A stretch of 45,070 nt of DNA. Origin: Acidimicrobiia bacterium. GTDB lineage: Bacteria > Actinomycetota > Acidimicrobiia > Acidimicrobiales > Bin134. This document shows, piece by piece, positions 27,868 to 35,680 of the stretch (position 1 is its first letter; every line of letters begins with the position of its first letter). The stretch is from NCBI GenBank assembly GCA_022827405.1, contig JAJDTA010000049.1, positions 1-45,070 on the forward strand, in the 5' to 3' direction. The notes beneath the pieces are model-generated. The model was given only the letters and a program-made list of their open reading frames with translations, did no database searches and had not been told where the DNA came from. Position numbers and translations under genes: made by a program.

Positions 27868-28658
27868 GCACACTGGCAACGGTGTCCAGCAATGCCCGGG
27901 TCATCCCCTGTCTGGACGTGGATGCCGGTCGAGTGGTCAAAGGAGTCAACTTCGTGGACCTGACCGACGCGGGCGACCCGGTGGAGTTGGCCGCCCGCTA
28001 CGACCAGCAGGGGGCCGATGAGGTGGTGTTTCTGGACATCACTGCGTCGTCGGATCGGCGGGAAACCACTGTGGAGCTGGTGCACCGAACTGCCGAAGAA
28101 GTGTTCATCCCCTTCACCATCGGGGGGGGAATCCGCACAGTGGACGACGCTCGCCTCCTGCTGCGGGCCGGGGCTGACAAGGTCTCGGTGAACACCGCGG
28201 CGGTAAATCGCCCCGAGTTGGTGGCCGAGATCGCTGACGAGTTCGGCAGCCAGTGTGCGGTGGCGTCCATCGATGCCCGCCGCACCAACGGCGGTCCCTT
28301 CCCGTTCGAGGTGTTCACCCACGGGGGCCGCACCCCAACCGGGGTCAACGCCATTGAGTACGCCATCCGGGTAACCGAGCTGGGCGCAGGGGAGATTCTC
28401 CTCACCTCCATGGACCGCGACGGCACCCGGGATGGTTTCGACCTGGAGTTGACTCGGGCGGTTGTCGAGGTGACCAACGTGCCGGTGATCGCCTCTGGTG
28501 GAGTCGGCACCCTCGACCACCTGGTAGAGGGCGTGCTCGGAGGAAAGGCCGACGCCGTGCTGGCCGCCTCCATCTTCCACTTCGCCGAGCACACCGTGGC
28601 CGAGGCCAAAGCGCACATGGCCGCTGCCGGCATCCCCATCCGCCCATCCGACGCCTGA
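27864..28658 (+). CDS. hisF: Imidazole glycerol phosphate synthase, cyclase subunit
   Basis: Makes imidazoleglycerol phosphate and AICAR from PRFAR with ammonia from HisH. The 264-aa barrel has [19 protein letters not shown] (catalytic Asp), [37 protein letters not shown] in consecutive blocks, and [14 protein letters not shown] (second Asp). Start ATG 27864 overlaps the hisA stop by 4 bp (ATGA). Last gene of the operon; a small hairpin follows. Confidence 0.95.
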   Translation: MSTLATVSSNARVIPCLDVDAGRVVKGVNFVDLTDAGDPVELAARYDQQGADEVVFLDITASSDRRETTVELVHRTAEEVFIPFTIGGGIRTVDDARLLLRAGADKVSVNTAAVNRPELVAEIADEFGSQCAVASIDARRTNGGPFPFEVFTHGGRTPTGVNAIEYAIRVTELGAGEILLTSMDRDGTRDGFDLELTRAVVEVTNVPVIASGGVGTLDHLVEGVLGGKADAVLAASIFHFAEHTVAEAKAHMAAAGIPIRPSDA

Positions 28659-28659
28659 G

Positions 28660-28673
28660 CAGCGGCCCCGCTG
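28660..28673. terminator. Hairpin at the end of the his operon
   Basis: CAGCGG-CC-CCGCTG, best folded as a 5-bp stem with a 4-nt loop, just after the hisF stop and before the stop of the convergent hydrolase. No T tract is present, so terminator function is inferred from position. Confidence 0.4.
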
Positions 28674-28675
28674 GA

Positions 28676-29326
28676 CTAGAGAGCAGCCAAAAAGCTGTCG
28701 AAGAGGGCGTTGAGCTTTTCTGTGCGGCCCACTAGGAAGTGGTCGGCGCCACCGATGGGGTGGATCTCGGCGTTGGACCAGTTGGCGACAGTGGCTTGGG
28801 CCTGATCGGGAGGATTGAACTGGTCCCGCTCGGGCACAGCCAGCCACTTGGGGCGAGGATCGGGGGCGGCCTTGAATCGGTCGACGCTCAGTACTCGCAA
28901 CGGGGGAGCCACGAGGAACCATCCGGTCAATTCGGAGGCGTCGCAGGTCAAAGCCAGGTCAGCGCCGAACGACCACCCAGCCAGCACCAGGGGGCACTCG
29001 GCATCGCTGGCTTCGGCCATAGCGGCCACCGCAGCCCGAACATCGAGTTGCTCACCCTCGCCGAAGTCGTGCTCGCCTTCGGAGCCCCCCACCCCTCGGA
29101 AGTTGAACCGCAACACCGCACAACCGGCGCCCGACAGGTGGGTGAACAGGGTCGATACCACCAGCGAATGCATGTTGCCCCCGTGCTGGGGGTGGGGATG
29201 GGCAATCACCACTTTGGTGCGGTGCTCGGCGGGCAGCACGCATTGGGCCTCGAGGCTTAGGCCGTCGCCTGTCGTCAATCTCGTAGGGGTCGGCGTGGTG
29301 GCGCTCAGCCCGAAGTCGTCGGTCAT
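28676..29326 (-). CDS. Alpha/beta hydrolase, COG2945 type
   Basis: 216 aa. Motifs are HPHPQHGGNMHSLVVSTLF, RFNFRGVGGSEG, EGEQLDVRAAVAAM, the nucleophile elbow GWSFGADLAL, and the C-terminal GGADHFLVGR with the catalytic His. This matches the small COG2945 hydrolases, whose substrates are unknown. Start is the ATG at 29326, placed 9 nt after a TACCGT box; longer frames run into the divergent groES-like gene. Confidence 0.8.
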   Translation of the reverse strand: MTDDFGLSATTPTPTRLTTGDGLSLEAQCVLPAEHRTKVVIAHPHPQHGGNMHSLVVSTLFTHLSGAGCAVLRFNFRGVGGSEGEHDFGEGEQLDVRAAVAAMAEASDAECPLVLAGWSFGADLALTCDASELTGWFLVAPPLRVLSVDRFKAAPDPRPKWLAVPERDQFNPPDQAQATVANWSNAEIHPIGGADHFLVGRTEKLNALFDSFLAAL

Positions 29327-29335
29327 ATCCCTGTC

Positions 29336-29345
29336 ACGGTAGCGT
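29336..29345. promoter_or_regulatory. Symmetric bidirectional -10 element
   Basis: ACGGTAGCGT contains TAGCGT on the plus strand (29340-29345) and TACCGT on the minus strand (29341-29336), sharing the central TA. Each ends exactly 9 nt before a start codon: groES-like ATG 29355 to the right, hydrolase ATG 29326 to the left. Confidence 0.5.
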
Positions 29346-29354
29346 TGGCACCCC

Positions 29355-29711
29355 ATGGCCAAGGCAGCCAAGAGCGCGAGTCGGGTCGCGCCCGAGGACA
29401 AACTCCCCATCAAGATGCTCAACGACCGCATCCTGGTGCAGCTGGACGTCCCCGAGGGAGAGCGGCGCTCCACCGGCGGCATCCTCATTCCAGCCACCGC
29501 CCAGGTGGGCAAGCGCCTGGCCTGGGCCGAGGCCATCGCGGTGGGCCCCAACGTCCGCACGGTGGAGTCGGGCGACCAGGTGCTCTTCAACCCCGAAGAC
29601 CGCTATGAGGTAGAGGTGCGGGGCGCCGACTACCTCATCTTGCGGGAGCGGGACATCCATGCGGTGGCCGCCCCCCGCCTCGACGAGGGAAGCACCGGCC
29701 TCTACCTCTGA
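29355..29711 (+). CDS. GroES-like co-chaperonin
   Basis: 118 aa of the Cpn10 fold: LNDRILVQLD, the mobile-loop type GGILIPATAQ, WAEAIAVGPN, SGDQVLFNPED and DYLILRERDIHAV. It is about 20 residues longer than usual GroES, mainly through an N-terminal Lys/Ala-rich extension and a C-terminal tail. No groEL lies beside it, so this may be an extra, specialised copy. The mobile loop appears altered (STGGILIPATA). It is divergent from the hydrolase, with a shared promoter. Confidence 0.8.
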   Translation: MAKAAKSASRVAPEDKLPIKMLNDRILVQLDVPEGERRSTGGILIPATAQVGKRLAWAEAIAVGPNVRTVESGDQVLFNPEDRYEVEVRGADYLILRERDIHAVAAPRLDEGSTGLYL

Positions 29712-29767
29712 TTCAGTATCTCTGATTCAGGCTCGCAAATGGCTCTAACCGGGCCGGAGTCTGCTCC

Positions 29768-29773
29768 TACGAT
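29768..29773 (+). promoter_or_regulatory. -10 box TACGAT of hisI
   Basis: TACGAT ends 6 nt before the hisI ATG at 29780; no Shine-Dalgarno sequence. It indicates a separate, leaderless promoter for hisI away from the main his operon. Confidence 0.45.
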
Positions 29774-29779
29774 GGGGCC

Positions 29780-30154
29780 ATGCCTGCAATCACGCCCATA
29801 GAAGCTGCCCCGGGAACGCTGGATCACGTGACGTTCAACAGCGACGGGCTGGTACCAGCCATCGTGCAGGATCATGACGGGGGCCGGGTGCTGATGATGG
29901 CGTGGATGAACCGGGATTCCCTGGAGCGCACCTTGGAAACCGGGCGCACCTGGTTTTGGAGCCGATCCCGACAGGAGTACTGGTGCAAGGGAGAGACCTC
30001 TGGCGATCGCCAGTACGTGCGGGAGGCGTTCTACGACTGCGACGGCGACACGTTGCTGTTCATCGTGGAGCAGGAAGGCAGCGGCGCCTGCCACCTCGGG
30101 AAGTACTCGTGTTTCTTTCGGTCATTCGACGAGCCGTTGCCGCCGTCTTCGTGA
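29780..30154 (+). CDS. hisI: Phosphoribosyl-AMP cyclohydrolase
   Basis: Opens the ring of phosphoribosyl-AMP in the third step of histidine synthesis. The 124 aa carry [39 protein letters not shown], the metal-binding DCDGDTLLF and the Cys in [14 protein letters not shown]. The HisE domain (pyrophosphohydrolase) is not fused and is not in the window. It is detached from hisDCBHAF and sits just before trpE. Confidence 0.94.
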   Translation: MPAITPIEAAPGTLDHVTFNSDGLVPAIVQDHDGGRVLMMAWMNRDSLERTLETGRTWFWSRSRQEYWCKGETSGDRQYVREAFYDCDGDTLLFIVEQEGSGACHLGKYSCFFRSFDEPLPPSS

Positions 30155-30202
30155 TCTGGACGGCATGACCGTGATCGGTCCCGACCCCAGCCGAGCGCTC
30201 GC

Positions 30203-31711
30203 ATGACCGCGATAAGCCCCGATCGCCGCGAGTTCCACCAGCTCGCCGCCGAGTGGACGGTCGTCCCGGTGTGGCGGGAGTTGGTGGCCGACCTCACCAC
30301 TCCGGTGGCCGCGTTTGTTCGTACCGTGGGCAACGAGCCCGGTTTTCTGCTGGAGTCGGTGGATCACGGCGAGCGCTGGAGCCGATTTTCGTTCATCGGG
30401 CGCCGACCCCTGGGCACGCTGGTGGCCCGCGGTCGCCGGGTGGCTGCCACCGGTGAGTTCCCCGAGGGCACCCCGCTCGACCAAGGGATATTGGCCGCAG
30501 TGGAGCACATCTTGTCGCGGTGGCGCTCTCCGGCAATCGACGAGCTGCCGCCGCTGCACGGTGGCCTCATGGGCTATCTGGGCTACGACGTGGTGAGAGA
30601 AGTGGAGCATCTGCCCAACGTGCCCGACGACGATCAGGGGCTGCCCGACGCGGTTATGTCGGTGATCGGGGAGCTGGCGGTATTCGACCACTGGCGACAG
30701 CGGGTGACCCTGATCGAGAACGTGATCATCCCCCCCGACGCCTCATCAGCCGAGATCGATGACGCCTACGACCGGGCGGTGGCCGCCCTCGAGGAATTGG
30801 CCGCCGATGGGGCCCGCCCAGTGGCCGAGCCGCTGTTGGAGCCCCCGGAGGAAGACGAGGAGCTGCCCGAGGTGGTGTCCAGCATGGGCTCGCAGAGCTT
30901 TTGCGACGCGGTGGAAGCCGCCAAAGAGCACATCTTGGCCGGCGATATCTTCCAGGTGGTGCTGGCCCAGCGATACGACTTCGACCTGCAAGCCGAGCCC
31001 TTTGACGTGTACCGCTCGCTGCGCCAGGTCAACCCCAGCCCCTACATGTACTTCGTGCGCTTGCCTGAGCTGTCGCTGGTGGGCTGTTCTCCTGAGCCGA
31101 TGGTGCAGCTCCTCGACGGCCGGGTCATCTCCCGCCCCATTGCCGGCACCCGCCGCCGAGGCCGCACCGACGCCGAGGAGCGCCTGATGGCCGCCGAGCT
31201 GTCGGAGCACCCCAAAGAGATCGCTGAGCACATCATGTTGTTGGATTTGGCCCGCAATGACGTGGGCCGAGTGGTGACCTTCGGCACCGAGACGGTGGAC
31301 GAGATGATGACCTTGGAGCGCTACAGCCACGTCATGCACCTCACCTCGCAGGTGTCGGGCGATCTGGCCCCCGGCCGCACCCCGGTGGATGTCCTACGGG
31401 CCACTTTGCCCGCGGGCACAGTGTCGGGAGCACCCAAGGTGCGAGCCATGGAGATCATCGACGACCTGGAACCGGTAAAGCGCGGCCCCTACGCGGGGGT
31501 GGTCGGCTACCTGGACTTCTCGGGGAACATCGACACCGCCATCGCCATCCGCACCATGGTCATCCAGAGGGAACGAGCCTCGGTGCAGGCCGGCGCGGGC
31601 ATCGTGGCCGACAGCATCCCCGAACAGGAAGACCTGGAGTGCCGCAACAAGGCCCGAGCCCTCTTGTTGGCCGTGCCCGCCGCCCGGCGGATGAGCCGAA
31701 GCCGACTGTAA
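30203..31711 (+). CDS. trpE: Anthranilate synthase component I
   Basis: Converts chorismate to anthranilate with ammonia from the glutaminase TrpG. The 502 aa include the feedback-binding LLES motif (FLLESVDHGERWSRFSFIG), IFQVVLAQRYDF, NPSPYMYFV, RPIAGTRRRGRT, LDLARNDVGRV and GAPKVRAMEIIDDLEPVKRG. The retained LLES pattern suggests inhibition by tryptophan. trpG is not in the window. ATG 30203 is assumed; no Shine-Dalgarno sequence or TANNNT box is obvious, and it may be transcribed with hisI, 48 bp upstream. Confidence 0.94.
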   Translation: MTAISPDRREFHQLAAEWTVVPVWRELVADLTTPVAAFVRTVGNEPGFLLESVDHGERWSRFSFIGRRPLGTLVARGRRVAATGEFPEGTPLDQGILAAVEHILSRWRSPAIDELPPLHGGLMGYLGYDVVREVEHLPNVPDDDQGLPDAVMSVIGELAVFDHWRQRVTLIENVIIPPDASSAEIDDAYDRAVAALEELAADGARPVAEPLLEPPEEDEELPEVVSSMGSQSFCDAVEAAKEHILAGDIFQVVLAQRYDFDLQAEPFDVYRSLRQVNPSPYMYFVRLPELSLVGCSPEPMVQLLDGRVISRPIAGTRRRGRTDAEERLMAAELSEHPKEIAEHIMLLDLARNDVGRVVTFGTETVDEMMTLERYSHVMHLTSQVSGDLAPGRTPVDVLRATLPAGTVSGAPKVRAMEIIDDLEPVKRGPYAGVVGYLDFSGNIDTAIAIRTMVIQRERASVQAGAGIVADSIPEQEDLECRNKARALLLAVPAARRMSRSRL

Positions 31712-31738
31712 TGATTGGTTTGGCATGATTGGCCCAGC

Positions 31739-32590
31739 ATGACCGGCCCTGTTGATCTGTCGACAACCGTGGGGACCTGCCCTACCGATCGAGGTGTGCT
31801 AGCGGTTACCGGGCCCGATGCCGAGGACTTCTTGCAGGGCCAGCTCAGCCAGGACATTGCCGGGTTGGCCGAAGGCCAGTCGGCCTGGTCGCTGATCCTG
31901 CAACCCCAAGGGCGCATCGACGCCTTGGTACGGGTGACCCGCCAAGGGGCCGATCGGTTCATCCTCGATACCGACGGCCCGCTGGAGCAGGTCGTCACCC
32001 GGCTCCAGCGGTTCATGCTGCGAACCGATGTGGCCCTGGAGCCGCTGGACTGGCGGTGCATCGCGGTGCGCGGCCCAGGCGCCGCAGAGGCGGCCGTAGC
32101 CGGCGAGATCGTCGGCCCGGTCCCCGCCGGGGGGATCGATGTGATCGGCCCCTCACCTCAGGTGTCGGCCGATATGCCCACAGTCGACCCCGAGACCCTG
32201 GAGGCCCACCGGATCAAGGCGGGGTTTCCCCGAATGGGAGTCGACATCGACGACCGCACCATTCCCGCCGAAGCCGAGGTGGTGCCTTTCACAGTGAGCT
32301 TCACCAAGGGGTGCTTTACCGGACAAGAGCTGGTCGCCCGCATGGACTCTCGGGGCAGCACCGCTCCCCGTTATCTGCGGGTGCTGACCCTCCAAGGCCG
32401 GGCCAACCTGGCCAGCGGCGACCAAATCACCAGCGCCGACGGGGCCGACGTCGGCGCCGTGACCAGCGCGGCGTGGGACGCAGCCGCCGATTCAACGGTG
32501 GCGCTGGGCTATATCAAGCGGGCCGTGGAGATGCCCTCCGAGGTAAACGTGGCCGGTGGCCAGGCCCGGGCGTCGGCTGTTCCTCGGTGA
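31739..32590 (+). CDS. ygfZ: Folate-binding protein YgfZ-like
   Basis: 283 aa of the aminomethyltransferase-like fold, needed in other bacteria for maintenance of certain Fe-S enzymes. Visible are LAVTGPDAEDFLQGQLSQDI at the N-terminus, a short AHRIKAGFPRMGVDID segment, and the signature KGCFTGQELVARM near 190 with its conserved Cys. The gene lies between trpE and trpF, an arrangement with no obvious metabolic link. Start ATG 31739 is favoured over the GTG at 31715 by alignment to the usual N-terminus. Confidence 0.82.
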   Translation: MTGPVDLSTTVGTCPTDRGVLAVTGPDAEDFLQGQLSQDIAGLAEGQSAWSLILQPQGRIDALVRVTRQGADRFILDTDGPLEQVVTRLQRFMLRTDVALEPLDWRCIAVRGPGAAEAAVAGEIVGPVPAGGIDVIGPSPQVSADMPTVDPETLEAHRIKAGFPRMGVDIDDRTIPAEAEVVPFTVSFTKGCFTGQELVARMDSRGSTAPRYLRVLTLQGRANLASGDQITSADGADVGAVTSAAWDAAADSTVALGYIKRAVEMPSEVNVAGGQARASAVPR

Positions 32591-32627
32591 TCGGGCACAT
32601 AACCCATCCATTGAGGACTTGAGCCGG

Positions 32628-32633
32628 TAGTTT
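32628..32633 (+). promoter_or_regulatory. -10 box TAGTTT before trpF
   Basis: TAGTTT ends 8 nt before GTG 32642. It overlaps the possible TTG start at 32633 and so argues for GTG 32642 as the trpF start. Confidence 0.4.
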
Positions 32634-32641
32634 TGGAACCA

Positions 32642-33319
32642 GTGTTCATCAAGATCTGCGGCATTACCACCGTTGACGACGCTCTGCTGGCCACCGCCTT
32701 GGGCGCCGACGCCGTGGGGTTCATATTGGCTCCCTCACGCCGCCAGATCGTCCCGCCCCGGGTGGAGGAGATCGCCCGCCGCCTCCCACCGGACGTTTTG
32801 ACCGTGGGGGTGTTCCGAGACGAAGCCCCCCAGCGGGTGATCGAGATCGTCAACCGCTGCGGCCTCAAAGCCGCCCAGCTTTCCGGCCGGGAGAGCATGG
32901 AGGAAACTCGCCTGATCCGACAGAGCGTCCCCGCGGTGATCAAGGCCTTTCCCGGCGGCAGTCCAGCCCTGTCGGTGGCCGACCGGTACGGGGCCGACAT
33001 CGTGATGGTGGACTCCGACACTCCCGGATCAGGCCAGGTGTTCGACTGGTCTCTGGCCGAAGGGGCCCCAGGCGGTATCCGGCTCCTTATGGCTGGCGGG
33101 CTGACCCCAGAAAACGTGGCCACGGCCATCGTCAAAGTCCGGCCCTGGGGGGTGGATGTGGCCACCGGGGTGGAGATGTCGCCGGGGCGCAAGGACCCGG
33201 CCAGGTTGCGAGCCTTCATCAACGCCGTCCGAGAAGCCGAGCCAACTCACTCCGAGGCCGTCGAGCAGGAGCCGGATGAAGACGCCCCCTATGACTGGCA
33301 GGAGGAGCTGTTGCCGTGA
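32642..33319 (+). CDS. trpF: Phosphoribosylanthranilate isomerase
   Basis: Isomerises phosphoribosylanthranilate in tryptophan synthesis. The 225-aa barrel has the catalytic Cys in [43 protein letters not shown], the catalytic Asp in [15 protein letters not shown] and [11 protein letters not shown]. The C-terminal 25 residues are an acidic tail beyond the usual fold. Start GTG 32642 is chosen from the upstream TAGTTT box; TTG 32633 is the alternative. The stop overlaps the trpB GTG. Its presence means HisA need not act in tryptophan synthesis. Confidence 0.93.
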   Translation: MFIKICGITTVDDALLATALGADAVGFILAPSRRQIVPPRVEEIARRLPPDVLTVGVFRDEAPQRVIEIVNRCGLKAAQLSGRESMEETRLIRQSVPAVIKAFPGGSPALSVADRYGADIVMVDSDTPGSGQVFDWSLAEGAPGGIRLLMAGGLTPENVATAIVKVRPWGVDVATGVEMSPGRKDPARLRAFINAVREAEPTHSEAVEQEPDEDAPYDWQEELLP

Positions 33320-34488
33320 CCATGGCCGAGCCCGTGGGCGGACGGTTCGGGGACTTCGGCGGGCGGTTCGTCCCCGAGACCCTGGTGCCCGCCTGCGAGG
33401 AATTGGAGGCAGCGTTTCGCTCCGCCTGGGCCGATGAGGATTTCCGAGGCGAGCTGAACGGGCTGCTGGCCGACTACGCCGGCCGGCCGTCGCCGCTCAC
33501 CGAATGCCATCGCCTGTCCGAAGAGCTGGGTCTGCGCCTGTTGCTGAAGCGGGAAGACCTCAACCACACCGGCTCCCACAAGATCAACAACGTGCTGGGC
33601 CAGGCCTTGTTGGCCGTACGCATGGGCAAGACCCGGTTGGTGGCCGAGACCGGGGCCGGCCAGCACGGCGTCGCCACCGCCACCGCCGCGGCCCTATTGG
33701 GCCTGGACTGCGTGGTGTACATGGGCGAGGTCGACATGAAGCGCCAAGCCCTCAACGTGTTCCGCATGCAATTGCTGGGCGCCGAAGTGCGGTCGGCCCT
33801 CTCGGGCAGCCGGACGCTGAAGGACGCCATCAACGAGGCCATGCGCGACTGGGTGGCCACCGTGGAGAGCTCCCACTACTGCCTGGGCTCAGTCATGGGG
33901 CCCCATCCCTATCCCTGGATGGTACGGGAGCTGCACCGGGTGATCGGCGACGAAGCCCGTGAGCAGTGCCGCCAGCTGCTGGGAACCGATCCGGACGTGG
34001 TCACCGCCTGTGTGGGCGGTGGCAGCAACGCCATCGGCATCTTCAGCGGCTTCGTCGACGGCGATGCTGCGCTGGTGGGGGTGGAGCCAGCCGGGGGTGC
34101 GGCCATCGGCCGGGGCGTGCCCGGTGTGGTCCACGGCTCCAAGTCGTATTTGATGCAAGACGAGCACGGCCAGGTGCTGGAAGCCGAATCGATCTCTGCG
34201 GGACTCGACTATCCCGGCATCGGGCCCGAGCACTCACATCTGGCGGCCATCGGCCGGGCTCGCTACGAGACGGTCACCGACGATGAGGTGGTGGCCGCCT
34301 TCGAGCTGCTGTCGCGCACCGAGGGTATCATTCCCGCGCTGGAGCCGGCCCACGCCTTGGCCTGGGTATCGCGGGCCCGCCAGGAGATGGCCGACCAGTC
34401 GGTTCTGTTGAACCTCAGCGGGCGGGGCGACAAAGACGTGGACCAGATGATGGGCCGCGTGGTGGTCGACGGCGGGCGAACTGAGTGA
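33316..34488 (+). CDS. trpB: Tryptophan synthase beta chain
   Basis: PLP enzyme joining indole and serine to make tryptophan, in complex with TrpA. The 390 aa show [15 protein letters not shown], the PLP lysine in [17 protein letters not shown] (near 89), [29 protein letters not shown] and [14 protein letters not shown]. It is the TrpB1 type that pairs with TrpA. GTG 33316 overlaps the trpF stop; ATG 33322 is the alternative start. Confidence 0.95.
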   Translation: MTMAEPVGGRFGDFGGRFVPETLVPACEELEAAFRSAWADEDFRGELNGLLADYAGRPSPLTECHRLSEELGLRLLLKREDLNHTGSHKINNVLGQALLAVRMGKTRLVAETGAGQHGVATATAAALLGLDCVVYMGEVDMKRQALNVFRMQLLGAEVRSALSGSRTLKDAINEAMRDWVATVESSHYCLGSVMGPHPYPWMVRELHRVIGDEAREQCRQLLGTDPDVVTACVGGGSNAIGIFSGFVDGDAALVGVEPAGGAAIGRGVPGVVHGSKSYLMQDEHGQVLEAESISAGLDYPGIGPEHSHLAAIGRARYETVTDDEVVAAFELLSRTEGIIPALEPAHALAWVSRARQEMADQSVLLNLSGRGDKDVDQMMGRVVVDGGRTE

Positions 34489-35264
34489 GCGCCAGCCCCG
34501 GCCCTTTGGAGGCCGCCCTGCGAAATCGCCGCTCCCAGGGCGGCAAGGCGCTCGTTCCCTATCTGACCGGAGGGCTGGGCGACTGGCAGGGGGCGCTGGC
34601 GGCGGCCGCCGACGCCGGAGCCGATGCAGTGGAGGTGGGTATCCCGTTTTCTGACCCGGTGATGGACGGACCGGTCATCCAGGAGGCCAACGACCGGGCG
34701 CTGGCCGCCGGGATCACCCCGCTGGGTGTGCTCGACGCCCTGGGACGACTCGACATCGGCATCCCGCTGGCCGTGATGACCTACTACAACATCGCCTTCC
34801 GATTCGGGCTGGAACGATTTGCCTCTGTTCTCGCCGAGCAGGGCGTGGCTGCGGCCATCCTGCCCGATCTCCCCCTGGAGGAGGCCGGAACGTGGACCGA
34901 GGCCGCCGATGCGGCCGGAGTGGAGACAGTGCTGTTGGCTGCCCCCACCGCCTCTGATGAGCGGCTGGGCCGGATCTGCGCCCGCGCCCGGGGATTCGTC
35001 TACGGAGTTGGGCTCTTGGGAGTGACTGGAGTGCGCGACGAGTTGGCTGCATCGGCGGTGGTCATGGCCAAAAGGCTCAAGCAGATGACCGACGTGCCCG
35101 TGCTGGTGGGCGTGGGGGTGGGTACCCCCGAGCAAGCCCAAGAGGTGTGCCAGGTGGCCGACGGCGCCGTGGTGGGCTCCGCGGTCGTGCGCCGGATGCT
35201 GGACGACGGCCGTCCGATGGCGGTGGGCGAATTGATCGGGCAATTCCGCCGGGCTTTGGACTGA
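34485..35264 (+). CDS. trpA: Tryptophan synthase alpha chain
   Basis: Cleaves indole-3-glycerol phosphate to indole for TrpB. The 259-aa barrel has the catalytic Glu and Asp in [17 protein letters not shown] (near 50 and 61), [35 protein letters not shown] and [11 protein letters not shown]. The usual YxxSxxGVTG is [10 protein letters not shown], slightly divergent. GTG start overlaps the trpB stop by 4 bp. Confidence 0.94.
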   Translation: MSASPGPLEAALRNRRSQGGKALVPYLTGGLGDWQGALAAAADAGADAVEVGIPFSDPVMDGPVIQEANDRALAAGITPLGVLDALGRLDIGIPLAVMTYYNIAFRFGLERFASVLAEQGVAAAILPDLPLEEAGTWTEAADAAGVETVLLAAPTASDERLGRICARARGFVYGVGLLGVTGVRDELAASAVVMAKRLKQMTDVPVLVGVGVGTPEQAQEVCQVADGAVVGSAVVRRMLDDGRPMAVGELIGQFRRALD

Positions 35265-35343
35265 AGCTGAGCTTTCCTCGCCCGAACTTGGCATTTTTCC
35301 CGTGCGGGCTGCTTGACTCTTGGAACTTTGTGTAAGAAACCAA

Positions 35344-35367
35344 CTGAATTACACTCTGGTAATTCAG
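35344..35367. promoter_or_regulatory. Perfect 9-bp inverted repeat upstream of the HU gene
   Basis: CTGAATTAC (35344-35352) and GTAATTCAG (35359-35367) flank the 6-nt loop ACTCTG. The repeat ends 6 nt before the AGGAGG Shine-Dalgarno sequence of the HU gene. It contains a possible -10 (TACACT, 35350-35355). It could be an operator or a leader hairpin controlling ribosome access. Confidence 0.5.
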
Positions 35368-35384
35368 ATTTTCAGGAGGATTCC

Positions 35385-35663
35385 ATGAACAAGTCAGAGT
35401 TGGTCAGCGCCATCAGCGAGCGCACCGGTGAGAGCAAAAGTGCTGTGGACGCGGTGCTCAGTAGCCTGGAGACTGTTGTCACCGAGCAAGTGATCCTGGG
35501 CGACAAGGTTGCGATCACCGGCTTCGTGTCCTTCGAGCAGACCTCTCGAGGCGCCCGCACCGGTCGCAACCCCCGCACTGGCGAGACCATCCAGATTGCC
35601 GCCGCCAAAGGCTGCAAGGTGAGCGCTGGCGCCCGGCTGAAGGCAGCCGTCAAGGGAACCTGA
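35385..35663 (+). CDS. HU-family DNA-binding protein
   Basis: Small basic nucleoid protein of 92 aa. It has NKSELVSAISERTG at the N-terminus, VAITGFVSFEQTSRGARTGRNPRTGE covering the beta-arm (with the GRNPRTGE tip) and AAKGCKVSAGARLKAAV at the end. It lacks the long Lys/Ala-rich C-terminal tail of mycobacterial HupB. The ATG has a very strong AGGAGG Shine-Dalgarno sequence, in contrast to neighbouring leaderless genes, and a perfect inverted repeat lies just upstream. IHF-type identity is less likely because of the HU-like arm. Confidence 0.9.
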   Translation: MNKSELVSAISERTGESKSAVDAVLSSLETVVTEQVILGDKVAITGFVSFEQTSRGARTGRNPRTGETIQIAAAKGCKVSAGARLKAAVKGT

Positions 35664-35668
35664 TCCGA

Positions 35669-35674
35669 TAGAGT
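35669..35674 (+). promoter_or_regulatory. -10 box TAGAGT of the Bcp gene
   Basis: TAGAGT ends 6 nt before ATG 35681, with no Shine-Dalgarno sequence, matching the leaderless pattern. It supports this ATG, which lies 141 nt before the in-frame UGA. Confidence 0.45.
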
Positions 35675-35680
35675 CGATCC

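Noticed and set aside
27222-28922. 566-codon open frame on the minus strand
   Set aside because: It covers hisA and hisF on the opposite strand, which are unmistakable; the mirror frame is low-complexity Ser/Arg/Ala.
30155-30202. Tryptophan attenuator before trpE
   Set aside because: The 48-bp gap has no Trp-codon leader frame and no alternative hairpins.
35300-35325. T run followed by CCCG-TG-CGGG before the HU gene, as a trpA terminator
   Set aside because: The T run precedes the short stem rather than following it, and the stem is only 4 bp.
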